Source of the DNA: Pelargonium x hortorum
Lineage: Eukaryota > Streptophyta > Magnoliopsida > Geraniales > Geraniaceae
Reading direction: 5' to 3'
Assembly (NCBI GenBank): GCA_036897525.1
Contig: JAYMTJ010000022.1
Span: 1-64,000 of the forward strand
Length of the DNA stretch: 64,000 nucleotides
Shown: piece by piece, positions 13,578-24,433 of the stretch
Layout: every line of letters starts with the position of its first letter
How positions within the stretch are numbered: position 1 is the first letter of the stretch
The notes under the pieces: generated by a model
Told to the model about the DNA's origin: nothing
Database searches by the model: none
The model's input: the letters and a program-made list of their open reading frames with translations, nothing else
Made by a program: the position numbers and the translations under genes

Positions 13578-16500
13578 CGAGTATTTGCCGAATCAGTATT
13601 TACTAGGGTTCCGGTTAAGTTCTATTTCTCAAATGTCAACGTATCGAATAAGCATTCTTTTAGAGCATAACTTTTTGTTATTTTAACAATAACAGTAAAA
13701 ATTTGTAAGGAGCTTTTCGGCGATATTAATAATTATGAGCTTTCTACATTATTAAAAAATTGTACAACAGTACTACACGTTAGGTAAAGTTTAAGAGGAC
13801 TTTAGCACGTATTTTCTTTCTTTCCTTTCTTAGCTACATTTCATTACTATATACCGAGTACTTTAAACTTATTCGAGAGGTATAGTATAACAGAACTCCG
13901 AGGGAAAAGTTTTCCTACATACAATTATATGGGTCTATTTAATTAAGTATTCTCAATAAATTAAAAAAAAAAACCGCAGGACCTTATAAATAACTCAAAA
14001 GGATAAGGGGGAATTACAATCTTAGAGAGAGTCTTGTACTAATTCATTTCGAGGTTTAGTTTTTCGCAATAGAGTTTTTTTAGATAAAGTATAGGTTAGT
14101 GCCCGCGGTACCCAGTTTAATCAAATCCCCTTTAGTTTAACCTAAAAGTTAAGATAAGATAGAAGCATTTTTAAGTTTGTTATAACTTTAGGGGATAGTT
14201 GCACGTTTCAAGAAAACTCTACATCCTCTTGACTAATACAGGGAGTGTTTATTATACTCGATTTTCGGTGGATTTTTAGACTAGAGTAGGCACGGGGCTC
14301 AGTATTTCTAGGCAATTCTTGACTTTAAATAAAGAGGTAACTTACACGTTGTCATAACGAATTTCTGGTTTCAGTATAAGCAAGCTTTGGTTCCTTACAA
14401 AACAAAAGTGGTTTCAAAAGGAAGCTTTAGAATGAGTAAAGAAATTCTTTTGGTCTCCATTAGAAAAAACCACTAGGGAAGGCTTATCTGTGTTCTCCCA
14501 GTTCTGAATCTAAGGGGGATCTAAAAAAGGATTCGGTCTCCTTGCTTGTCCCTCACTTCTAAAAGCCCATCTAATAAAGAAAAGAAGAAGTACCTTGGAA
14601 ATATGAAGGAAAAAGACAAAAAATAGAACGGTATAGTGTCTCCGTTCGTTCTGTATTGCTTACTTGTTCTGGCAAACCCTAACTGGGATATAGAAATGAA
14701 GAACTTCAGTTATCAGACAAACGGGTACCTTATTCATATAGGGAAGGACATATACTAGATTAGCCTGCTAATATTATACTTAAGTGATTCCTATTTACTA
14801 ATATATTTCCTTATTTTAGACTTTTCTACTATTTTCTTCTAGTAAGTACTAGCTAGGATTGGCTTTCTTTGTTAGGATGGGACCCACCTCTCTGAATAGC
14901 TGGTAAAGAATTTAGGATTACAGATTCTGATTCTATTTGTTTTAGGAAAGCGGGTGTCGCAAGGGTATAGCCCATAAGACGGACAGGATATAATAAAAGC
15001 TCTGAAGAATAAGATACTGATTCCAGTTATAGGTAAGAGTTTCAAGTAAGGAGTCCACTTTAGAACTCAAAAGAACTGGGTATCCGGCTAGTCAATTTTG
15101 GTATTTCGTAATATTTTTATTTGCTTTATCTTTTTTTTTGAACAGTATGTGAAAGTCAACAAAAAGTGTGTATCAAGTTTTCATTCCAAATATCTATCTA
15201 TTTCCTGCCCTAATGGTTTACTTTAAAATTGACCCTTCAACGATAGAAGAGAGTTATCACTTATCTATTTTTGGTTGAGGTGGAATATTATATGAGTGTG
15301 TGTGGAACCCCTATCAGCAAGCGCTTCTCTGTAAATCAAAATATATACCACCGAATGTTTACCCAACTCAGGTTTTTATTAAAAAAAGTCTTCCTTGTGG
15401 TCGGCCTCTAGTCTAGGCTTAATATTTCTTTACTCTCTATAAATTTTATAAAAAGACCTGAAGATTTGGTCTTTTCTTTAGTACCCCTTTAATACTCTAT
15501 TTATAACTTATAACGTCTACCTGAGTCACAGTCCGTGCAGCACCAATTCAAAAAGCAGTCCTGTTGTATATTTTTACTTGGCACTGTTTTCAACTCTTAT
15601 AAGTTCACTTGAATAAAAAGAGCAACTCTTTTCTTTTCCTACAGATATACGGGCTCCTCCATGAGCCAAGAATAATTAATCCTCAATGGGAAGCTAATCC
15701 AGTACCAAACTAAGGTTACAGGAGATTCTTAAAAATATCCTGTACAGGTCAAATGCGTGGGATAGGTTAAAAAAAGAAGAAAAGTTATGTTGAAAACAGA
15801 CGAAAATGAAAGAAAAGGGGCCCATAAGGAGCTCTTTTCAACGAATGGGATACCTTAAAATGTTCTATCAAGGATAGATAGAAACTCTAATTTTGCTTAA
15901 CTCTTAAGCCAAGTCTTGTGGCCCTTGCACTTTCTCAATCGATGGAAGGAAATTATACTGTACTATACTGATTAAAAATTCTCGTTAAGTTTAACTTAAT
16001 TTCAATGCGGAATCGTTGCGTTGGGTTGACGAGTTTTCTCTAGGGCTCGGGTTATATACTCTATATGTACCACACCTATAATACCCTTGTAATGTATGTA
16101 ATATTGTATGTACCCTGTAGTAGCACGCACTAGACAAGGAGTGAAAACTTTAAGAAAAGAAAAGTGGAGAGCTTAGTTATATTGAACAAGGCAAGGATAA
16201 GACCCTAATACATAGGAACCCCGATCTTTTGTTTTGGTTAACCTGAACTATACAGTCCGAATCTAAAGTATTTAATTTAGGCGACCCTGCTTTTGTAAGA
16301 AATAAAAAAATATGGAGATAAAGCACCTAAAAGTATGGGTACTCGGAGCTCTATCCAGGAAATGTCAAAATTCTGCTTAAGAAATTCCTTTTGGAGCAGC
16401 TGGTTAAGGGTTCATAGGGGTATGGATAGAAATGAAAAATACCTAGTAGGAAATCTGAATATGAAGGGATTTAACCCGCTTAGAGTGCCCTGGACTATCG

Positions 16501-16841
16501 GGAAACCTTTTATTCAATATTTCTTTTCTTGTAATTAAGAAAAATTTCTTTAAAGAACCCGGTCCTCCTAATTTGGGCTTTTTTATAGGAACACTTTGGA
16601 CTAGAATTTCCTTATCTTGCTTTTTGTTGAAAACTAAATCCGGGATATCACTTTTCAGTTATTAGGACTAGCTTTATATAATCGGAGTTTAGAAATCCCC
16701 AACTCGTCAGAAAGAGGTGCCACTTAGGTGATTCTGAAATTAGTAGCCTTATCTTTAAAAAGTGGCCTCTGTTTGGCAAAATGTAGTAGCTAGCAAGGGT
16801 TTAATATTTTGCAGGGATATCCTAGAACTGTTAAATAGACT

Positions 16842-16855
16842 TAAGGGGCCCCTTA
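16842..16855. repeat. perfect 14-bp palindrome TAAGGGGCCCCTTA
   Basis: A perfect self-complementary 14-mer centred on GGGGCCCC. The octamer GGGGCCCC also occurs at 6602-6609, 42540-42547 and 46206-46213. That is four times, where DNA of this composition would give well under one. Confidence 0.8.
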
Positions 16856-17399
16856 TATATTTTTACAAAACATATATCAGAGTTACTAAAGCTGTGCCTC
16901 ATCCTCTCTAATTTATTTACCGAAACCACCTAATTCTAGGAAACATGTAAAAGATAGACTAAATCCCAGCTTTTCTAAACCGATTCTAATACCCTTTTCG
17001 TGACTTATAGCGAGAGTTAGTGCATTGCTCTTTTCTGCGTTTTTGAAATTTACTCACTTTTTTTAATAACTTAATTCCTGAAATTGATTACTTCTTTTCT
17101 TGCAAGCCTTCTGGAAATTTTCTAGGATCTCCTGTAAAAACTTTTTTTTGTTACTCCGGTATTACAGGTTTTTTATTATCTTTCAGGATTCTCTAGATTA
17201 TGACTTTTACGCTTGTGTACTACGGACCCGCATTCTTTGTTCTTATCATATACTGGATTATCTACTTGCGCTACCTAAAAGAGCTAACTCGTTTTAAATG
17301 GATCATGACACCTGCGTATTATGCCTTGAGCAAAGCCTATGACTATGACCAACATTGATTGAGAGTGGTGTTTACTTATCAGTGAGGACTAACTAAGAA

Positions 17400-17419
17400 A
17401 AGAATCAGTAAAATCACTT
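17400..17419 (+). repeat. short dispersed repeat AAGAATCAGTAAAATCACTT
   Basis: This differs at one base from AAGAATCAGTACAATCACTT at 26656-26675. Both are in otherwise unrelated spacer. Confidence 0.65.
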
Positions 17420-17739
17420 CTATATGAAATGTAATCCGGGATTCCCCGCTATAAATGGGTATCCTTGGAGCTTCCGTGCTTTCTGCGAAACTGTAAGTTT
17501 TTTTTGAGTTCGTTTGAAATTCCTCTTATACCCTTAGCGAGTCTAATTCAAGACTGCATATACTGAAGAATACCTTTTCGGGGAGGTCACAAGAAAATTT
17601 TATCTAATTGTATGAATTCTCTATTTTCTAAGGGGGGTCTACTAAAATATATCGACTCTTTACACGTTCCCCCTTTTTGCTAACACAAGTTTAAGTGCTT
17701 TTGAAGTCTTTAAAATATCGCGAGTGTCACATTATGCTT

Positions 17740-18231
17740 TTAAAGGGTTGTTGTCCTAAAGCTTTGTATTCGCTGGATACTCAAAAGTAAAAGTGCTTCT
17801 AAAACTATACTATACGGAATACCGATATAGTTAATTAAAATTGTTTTATTTAAAAGCCCCCCTATAATGAAATGATAATATTTTATTATTTGTCTATAGG
17901 ACCGCTTTAATAGGAGTCCTGCATTATAAAATTTGACTGCAAGGACAAGGATAAGACCTCTTCTTTTATAAGAGTAGGTTAGATACATACCAATATAAAG
18001 AAAGAAAGAAAGAAAGTAAGCTATTTTATAACATAACCTTTCTAGAAAAGGAAGTTCTAATAAAATAAGGGGAGTCAGGTATACAGCGGTTATGTAATTT
18101 CGTGTTCTAAGTTTCTGAGTACTGACCCGCATAATGGATATTAAGAAGGCGAGGGCTTTTCCATGGGTATTAGTTATGAGTTTACTACATTCAGTACAAT
18201 TTAATTTAAGGAATTTTAACGACTCCCCCAA
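17740..18231 (-). CDS. hypothetical hydrophobic open frame (130 codons from first ATG)
   Basis: The frame is open for 163 codons from a TTG at 18231. The first ATG is at residue 34 (18132), giving about 130 residues. I do not recognise the product. It has hydrophobic stretches, one around ITAVYLTPLILLELPFL, one around AYFLSFFLYIGMYL, and a last one around PYSIVLEALLLLSI, separated by basic segments. This fits a small membrane protein. Part of the second stretch is encoded by the simple repeat (AAAG)5 at 17997-18016. Plant mitochondria often hold unnamed membrane-type open frames that arose by recombination, including some tied to male sterility. Here I see no piece of a known gene at the start to support that. 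By rough estimate a frame this long is unlikely, but not impossible, by chance in 64 kb of this composition. Confidence 0.2.
   Translation of the reverse strand: MGESLKFLKLNCTECSKLITNTHGKALAFLISIMRVSTQKLRTRNYITAVYLTPLILLELPFLERLCYKIAYFLSFFLYIGMYLTYSYKRRGLILVLAVKFYNAGLLLKRSYRQIIKYYHFIIGGLLNKTILINYIGIPYSIVLEALLLLSIQRIQSFRTTTL
17997..18016. repeat. (AAAG)5 microsatellite
   Basis: Five perfect tandem AAAG units. They lie inside the hypothetical open frame at 17740-18231. Confidence 0.95.
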
Positions 18232-18967
18232 AAGTGACTCTTAATTTAAATAGAAGCTCCTTCTAATGCATAGCTTAGTTACTTTTATCTTTCTACTTAA
18301 ATAAAGTGAGTAATTTTGTACCAAATATTTGCGTCTTTCTAAGGGGATTCCTTGCTCGCTATTATAATCCAAAACAAAGGTTTAACAAAAAGAGTATTCA
18401 TGTCATGTTCAGCTTTAAGTATCCTAGTTTAGGGAGTTCTTCCTTGAACAAAGGTAAAAATCAGTGTTAGGCTCATCCTTCTAATAGGTTTGCTTAACTA
18501 GAGAATAGCATCGTTGCTACAAACAAAGACAGGGAAAAGACTAAGGACTGCTACCCATAATATAGCACTAAGAAGCATTCTTGGTGTTAGGCTATGAGTC
18601 TTCTCTTGATTGACTTTCTTTTCTTTGTTAGGAAGGAACTTGACCAAGGACATTTTTTTCAATTATTTGTATTGTATAATGAGTAGTTTTCTTTCTATTT
18701 CATAACAAATGAATAAATATCGAGTAATATAACTTAATAAACTATAGTAACAATTCTAGCTATCTTTAGGAAACAAGCTAAAAACAGAAGAACTCCTGGT
18801 TACAAGGCTTGAAAGCAAAATAAAAGCTTGTTCTGAAACACCTTTAACAAGTCTCATCGTCATGCAGAATTAGAAAAAAGAATTGACTCTTTCTAGCTAG
18901 TAAAGAAAGTTGGGTAAGCAGAGAGAGTAGGCATTTTGATTCCAAGAATAATCAAAATGTCCGTTTG

Positions 18968-19016
18968 ACACATAAGAGCAGGACTTGAACCTATGAGTTT
19001 TGCCTTAGTTACACTT
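18968..19016 (-). pseudogene. 3' half of a tRNA-like relic (Pro-like T-arm)
   Basis: The minus strand reads CTAAGGCAAAACTCATAGG, TTCAAGTCCTGC. CATAGGTTC and TCCTG match the T-arm of plant mitochondrial trnP, and four of five stem pairs form. No D-arm or anticodon arm can be recognised, so only the 3' half seems to survive. Confidence 0.3.
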
Positions 19017-22000
19017 TATTTAGTGTTAAGGCAATATCCCCCGAAAAGAAAGGCTTTTTGCTATATCTTCTATATTCTCGCTTCGGCAACTTCTGCGAGC
19101 TCCGCATTCCCACAAGAAAATACTATAAATTTGGAATTCCGTATTCTAGTATTATCCGGTTTCAGTTTGTTTTAGTAAATGATAAAATGAATCGGGTTTT
19201 TCGTAGGGTTTCTTTATTCATGTTGTAGTTACTCTCTGTTTAGCTTTCTGTTGCTAACTTTGGCTTGTTGACAACTCATAACTCACAACACATCTTTTCT
19301 TTAGGTTAGGGGAATCCTCATATTATCAAATTTTTCTTGTCTTGTTATCTTGTTAATCCATATCAGAGGTATCCCCACAATTCCTACGAGAAGGATTCTT
19401 AAAGAGAGGAATATGTACTTAATTATAGAAGTCTTTTTCCTTTAGCTTTTTAGATAACAAAGATTTCAAAGTAGTAAATCAGCTTACTTATGTTTAAGAA
19501 GTTTCTAGAATTTTATAAATAAGTAGTTTAGTAAGTATAGCTAAGAATTTTCCTTTTTCTGTGCTATGAAATCCTAGGTGCTAGAGTCTTGCTTACTTAA
19601 TAAAAATTTTTTTTAATATAAGTTCCTATAATCCTGAAATTCTACCAATTCTAATTAAGAAAATAAAGATATTGCTACTTATCTTTCTTTTTATTTCGGT
19701 CCTTATATCAAATTTTTACGGTATCGTTCTTCCTTATGTTATGGAGCCCCTCATATCTATCTCATGGGATTCCAATACAAACTCTAAAAAAAGTGAGGTA
19801 ATAGGAGTATCCGTATTCTTTTCTTATAAGTATAAGGAATACAAAAACTTTTTGGATATCTTATTTACAAAATCGCTGTATTAGTTCTTAGGAATAAGTA
19901 CTAAAATCTAGAACAAGTAAATCAGAACAAAGGCAACAAGCTTCCTTTATGTATTCAGGCGAGGAGTGGAAGCTCTGAAAGGGTTAACTCTTTATTGTTG
20001 TTAGTTCTTTTCCTGTAGCAGGTAATCTAAAAACCCTAGGTTAGGCGGTTTAAGTAGTCTTATTTACTTTACGGGTTGTTTTTCTAGTCTGTAAAGTAGC
20101 TTCCAGAATCAAAGGTATGTACTTAAAGCCAAAGGAAGTCGCTTGAGCTAATAAATAAGCGAACCCGCACGATAGGGGCCTCTTTCCTCGAGGATTAAGA
20201 ACCAACTCTGGTACTTCTCGTAGTTAAAGGGAACTCTTGATGTAAATCTCAGATGACTATTAGTCTATTTTTTGGATAGATTCTTTTTTATTTCGCTTAT
20301 CAACAGACAAAGTCCATTAATATTAATAAAAAACTATTCAGATATCGTTCTCTACAATTCACCCTCTGAATTCCTTATCCGTAATCCTGATTTACCGCAG
20401 CGCAGCATACGGCTCCTTTTTTAGGAGAGCCTCCTGAAGGATCACTAGAGACAAAAAGAAGGTGAATAAACTATCATTCATTAGCCTACTTTGAATCCTT
20501 TCCAAAGGCGGATGCTTATGCTAATTCCTCACTAAACTAATGGCTCGGTACACACAAGAGCCCCAAGAATTTCTAGATATTAAAAAACCCACTTTAAGTA
20601 ATTTAATCTAGAAGGGGAGGCTGTAAGGTTCTTCTAAACGCTATAAGTCGATGGCTTTTCTTAATTAAAAAGATTCAAATATTTAGTAAGCAATGTAATA
20701 CTTTCTAGTAGGGTTTTCTCTCTATTCGCTATTAATTAGTAAAAGCAGGGGTCTATTTCTATGTTATGCGAAGAGTCCATGCTGCTTATATTGAGAGATT
20801 AATTGAAGGAAAATAGGTTTAGTAAATGGATAAAGTTTTTTTGAAACGTTATAATCGAGGGCAAAAGCAATCAGTTCTAATGAAGTTAGTAAAGCACGAG
20901 GTTCTTTCAGCCAGTCCCAATAGAATGGTTCCGAATTCTGTTAGAGTAAAGAACACGAGTACTATACCTATTCAATACTTACCAGATTTCTTTCTTATGC
21001 TGCTTTAACTTGTTTTCTTTCGAAAGAAAAGGGGTTCCCTATCGGCATAAAAAGTCTTCCTGCTCTTAAAAAAAAGGTTTCCTTTCCTTAAGGTCTTCTC
21101 CTGTAGTAATGTAATGAAGTACAGCCTAGCTTGTCTAGAATAAGGGAACTTAACTTTTCTAACTTTGTTTGAACCCCAAAGTACAACAAAGAGAAGGAAT
21201 TCCCTAAGTGTCTCTACACTTTATAACGTTTATATCACATAAGGCATAATTGAAGTTTCTCCCTTGATGTTCCAAGAGACTTAAACAAGGTTGAGTTTAC
21301 TTTCTACTAATAAGCGCCCTAATATATAGAAGATGCAAGGGGTATTTATTGTATCCCGTTTAAATTTAATAAAGTGCGGACTTAAAGACCTAACACGGAC
21401 CCTCCCCTTATCCTACAACTTGAGCAAGAGTTATAGTACAATAGGTCTCCGAACAAAGCCAATAAATAGGCGGGCGGCTACCGTAAACACGTAAACAGGG
21501 GAAATTTTATAAGAGACTCTTTTCAAACGGTCCTAGATTTGCATTCCACTCCGGTATCTTATCTTAGGCTACACCCCCTATAAGGTTGTGCTTCATTATA
21601 ATTATTTGGCAAAAAAAGACACTTAGCCTTTACCTTCTCTAATAGGTTAGGTAGGTTATTTCCTCATCTTATAGATGGATGTTACTGACGATACAATACA
21701 CATTTAGGGGCATTCCGTTTTAAAGAAATAAGAGTTTTGGTTTAACCAAACTTGCTTTGAAAAGGTTCCCCAGTACCGCCTCTACGTGTTTCTGGTTTGT
21801 TGTATATTAAAGTTTTAAAGTAAAATGTTCTGTATGCTTTTCTTTACTTTATTCGATATACTATTCTATATATTTATAAAAAAAAAAAAGGCAACTCCTA
21901 TTTTTCTAGTACACACCACCCAGGAATAACTTCTTGGATAGTCTGCTTAAAAATTTTGAGCTCCCTAGAGCTCGGCTAAGCACAAATAAAAGATACTCGC

Positions 22001-23608
22001 AGATAAAGTTACAGCTTTCTAAATTTATAAATAAGCTCTCTCGCCACTTCTGAGGCAGGAAATCCTGGGTTATTTAGATCACTCTCAGGGCTATTAAGTA
22101 ACGAAATTTACAAGGACTTTAAGCAGAACTCCCCTTTCTTTTACTTAGTATTCTTGCTTCTCTTTGTCCAAGTCAAGTAGAGTCTTTTACCTGGTGCCCC
22201 TTATCCCCCGATCCCTGGCTTTAAACTAAACCCCGAGAAGCCCCTTTGTATACTGCGAGTACCCTTAATATTCTGTAGACCTACCTACGAATTCCTATCG
22301 TAGAAGTATAGGATTAACGAATGTGTACTTAATAAACTAAACAGCTGTTTACCTTCTATTGTTATTGTGCAAAAGTCCGGAAAAGATTGACTTCTGAAAG
22401 TTGCGTGTCCTTAATATTGTAATCTAACTCGCCCTAAGCTGTAGCACAATCTGCTAGAAAATTTCCTTAACTTGTGTGTAATTGTAATATACGCGGTTAA
22501 ACTTTAGGGTTATAAAAAAGACTCGTTTTAAAGACAGCTAAAACCGATAACACACCTTTTTTTTCCTACGGATTTACGATAGTTCTTTTATCTGAATTTG
22601 CCAAATAGAATAGCAACTTATTTTTTTGTCAGAGGCTCCCTTCTAATACAGAGAAAGTGAAGTCAAGGATTTTAATTTAACACTCCAAACTTGTGCTTTA
22701 TTGGATTAGCCGATGTAGCTTTGAGTTCTCACTTATATTCAACTTTAGAATAAAAGAAAAAAGTATAAGCCTGGTGATATGCCCAATTGTCTTTTATCAA
22801 CCTTTCAAAAAAAAGAAAGGTTCCGGCTTACGCGGGTTGGTATTGCCATAAAGCTGTTAGTACTCTAATAAGGAATAAGGCAAAAAGTTACGTAATATAG
22901 ATTCTAACTGGGAATTGAAATAGGAGTGAATTCAAAAGAATAGTATCTAGCTGTATTTTATTGGGTTGCGCATCTTAGTATCTTACCCATTTCTCTATTC
23001 CTGCAAACGAGCCGAGTAAAGTGGTGTGGAATAATTTAGTGTACTTACTTTAACATAAAGAGAGAGAAAAAAAGTTAAGTAGTTACTGAAAGTTGAAGCT
23101 AAGAAATTGAAATTACCACAAGTTATTTCCGGAAACTTATATCCTTTTTAGTTATTAGGTAAACTACCAAGCCTTTAACATTTACCAAGGGAATGCGAGA
23201 ATGAAAACAAACTTTTCTTTAGTCTTCTAAAATGAAAAAGAGTAGAATTTGAACATAGCTTTTTTTATAGTGTTTCCACACATGAGTATATAATAGAGTT
23301 ACGTCAGCCTAGTTTAGAACCAACCCTGTTAGCAAGCGCCCTTTACTTAAGTCTTCGGGAGATCTCTTAGACTAGACCACCTCTATTTTTATACCAGTTT
23401 AGGATACAAATAGTCAAAGTCAAAAACATATTGGCAAAAAAAAGGACTATTACTGCATTTTCCAGTAAATTCCTATACAAGCTAGAGAACCCATAGACCT
23501 TAAAGTTAGGTGCTTCGAAATATCTACTTAAATTTATCGTGGTTTGGAAATGCAGGCTACTCTCTATTAATACAACGGGGAATGCGGAACAAAGAGTCCT
23601 GGATCAAG
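19017..23608. other. non-coding spacer downstream of nad6
   Basis: This region follows the nad6 stop on the nad6 strand. No second mitochondrial gene, exon or clear terminator stem-loop is visible near the stop. At 20405-20414 the minus strand has GAGCCGTATG, which recalls the start of group II intron domain V, but the pairing half is absent. Confidence 0.55.
21878..21889. repeat. A12 homopolymer
   Basis: A run of twelve A residues, among the longest in the window; runs of seven to ten A or T are common throughout. Confidence 0.9.
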
Positions 23609-24205
23609 CTATTTCTTAGTCATTACAGTTCTTCGAAAATCTATGGCATTGCGACGGAAGACATCTTGTCGCTTAACCTTACTGGTTCTATTCATAGTCA
23701 AGACAATAGCACCTACCATAGCTACTAATAAAATCAGACTAGAAAGCAAAAACCACACAAAATAGTGTGTATATAGTAGATTACCCAACGTTTCTAAATT
23801 AGTCCAACCTTGAACCTTTCCAGCATAGAGCATGTATCCCATAGAAAGGATCTTTTCCTGGCTTGGGAGTAGTGGAATGCTTTCGTTATCTAAGATAAAG
23901 AAGATTTCGGACCAGAAGATGAGTCCTATAATTCCGCTGACTGGTAAATATCGCAAGACTTCTTCATGAATCTCTGCGATTTGAATATGGAACATCATAA
24001 CAACGAATAGGAAAAGTACAGCGATAGCTCCTATGTATACTACAAGGAAGATCATAGCAAAGAAGTCAAGACCCAACAAAAGTAAGAGCCCTGAGGTGTT
24101 GCAAAAGACTAGAATGAAGAAGAGAACGGCATGTACTGGATTTTTAGCACGTACAACCAGTAATGCAGAGACTAAGGCAAGACTTGCTAAAATGGAGAGT
24201 ATCAT
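23609..24205 (-). CDS. nad6: NADH dehydrogenase subunit 6 (mitochondrial complex I, Nad6)
   Basis: Nad6 is a membrane-arm subunit of respiratory complex I in the inner mitochondrial membrane. It belongs to the proton-pumping module that couples NADH:ubiquinone oxidoreduction to proton translocation. The 198-residue product is intact from ATG (24205-24203) to TAG (23611-23609). Hydrophobic segments lie near residues 2-18, 24-46, 48-72, 86-105 and 148-171. The conserved third segment reads DFFAMIFLVVYIGAIAVLF (residues 47-65) and holds the family's Tyr57, Gly59 and Ala60. The charged tail KVKRQDVFRRNAIDFRRT (176-193) is typical of plant Nad6. The conserved residues are encoded directly, so no C-to-U editing is obviously needed. 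The protein ends five residues after that tail, a little shorter than the roughly 205 residues I recall for Arabidopsis. No other gene lies nearby, so it is probably transcribed alone. A hairpin and a tRNA-like element lie in its 5' leader. The identification is secure; only the exact C-terminus could be altered by editing. Confidence 0.98.
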   Translation of the reverse strand: MILSILASLALVSALLVVRAKNPVHAVLFFILVFCNTSGLLLLLGLDFFAMIFLVVYIGAIAVLFLFVVMMFHIQIAEIHEEVLRYLPVSGIIGLIFWSEIFFILDNESIPLLPSQEKILSMGYMLYAGKVQGWTNLETLGNLLYTHYFVWFLLSSLILLVAMVGAIVLTMNRTSKVKRQDVFRRNAIDFRRTVMTKK

Positions 24206-24302
24206 ATTGTTCTTATTGCTGAAATGAAACTCTCATGCTAGCAGTGATCCCAAACTCTTTAGAAAAGAGTGATTTACTACAAAAGTTCAATCGATAACCT
24301 AA
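24206..24302 (-). promoter_or_regulatory. nad6 5' leader with a perfect 7-bp hairpin
   Basis: This is the interval between the nad6 ATG and the tRNA-like element upstream. It holds a perfect inverted repeat at 24254-24270 (ACTCTTT, loop AGA, AAAGAGT), about 49 bases before the start codon. Small stem-loops next to plant mitochondrial transcript ends can protect or position them, but no function can be read from sequence alone. I see no clear CRTA-type promoter core. Confidence 0.4.
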
Positions 24303-24358
24303 CCGATTTGAACCCTTTTCCATCGGGTGAATCTGACAACGCTCTACCAACCCATTAG
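24303..24358 (-). pseudogene. degenerate tRNA-like element (t-element) just upstream of nad6
   Basis: Read on the minus strand, this has a D-loop motif GGTTGGTAGAGC, a central TTGTCAGATTCACCCGATGG block, and a T-loop motif GGGTTCAAATCGG. The spacing is that of a tRNA, but the T-stem pairs at only three of five positions, the anticodon stem is mispaired and the acceptor stem is missing. The ACCCGATG plus GGTTCAAATC portion resembles plant mitochondrial trnW (CCA), although the anticodon is lost. It lies about 100 bases before nad6 on the same strand. In plant mitochondria, tRNA-like t-elements can be cut by RNase P or RNase Z to create mRNA ends, so it is a candidate 5' processing site. A second copy lies at 26563-26615. 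Confidence 0.5.
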
Positions 24359-24412
24359 GAATCTGGAATGCTCACTTTAATACTATACTTACTACATTAA
24401 GAAGTATACAGA

Positions 24413-24433
24413 ATCTATTTCTATTAAGTGATT
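24413..24433 (+). repeat. short dispersed repeat, copy 2 (pair with 4631-4652)
   Basis: This matches 4631-4652 apart from one base. It lies about 60 bases from the tRNA-like element upstream of nad6. Confidence 0.6.

Larger units (their letters stand above)
12958..17399. other. non-coding spacer
   Basis: This holds the hairpin at 13552-13577 and the 14-bp palindrome at 16842-16855. The open frame 16335-16538 (67 codons, ATG at its start) shows no recognisable motif. The rest is featureless. Confidence 0.6.

Noticed and set aside
20385-20430. Minus-strand GAGCCGTATG resembling the start of group II intron domain V
   Set aside because: The complementary half (CGTACGGTTC type) is absent within the next 40 bases, so the domain V hairpin cannot form.
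24033-24227. Plus-strand open frame overlapping nad6
   Set aside because: It is the antisense of the nad6 coding sequence.
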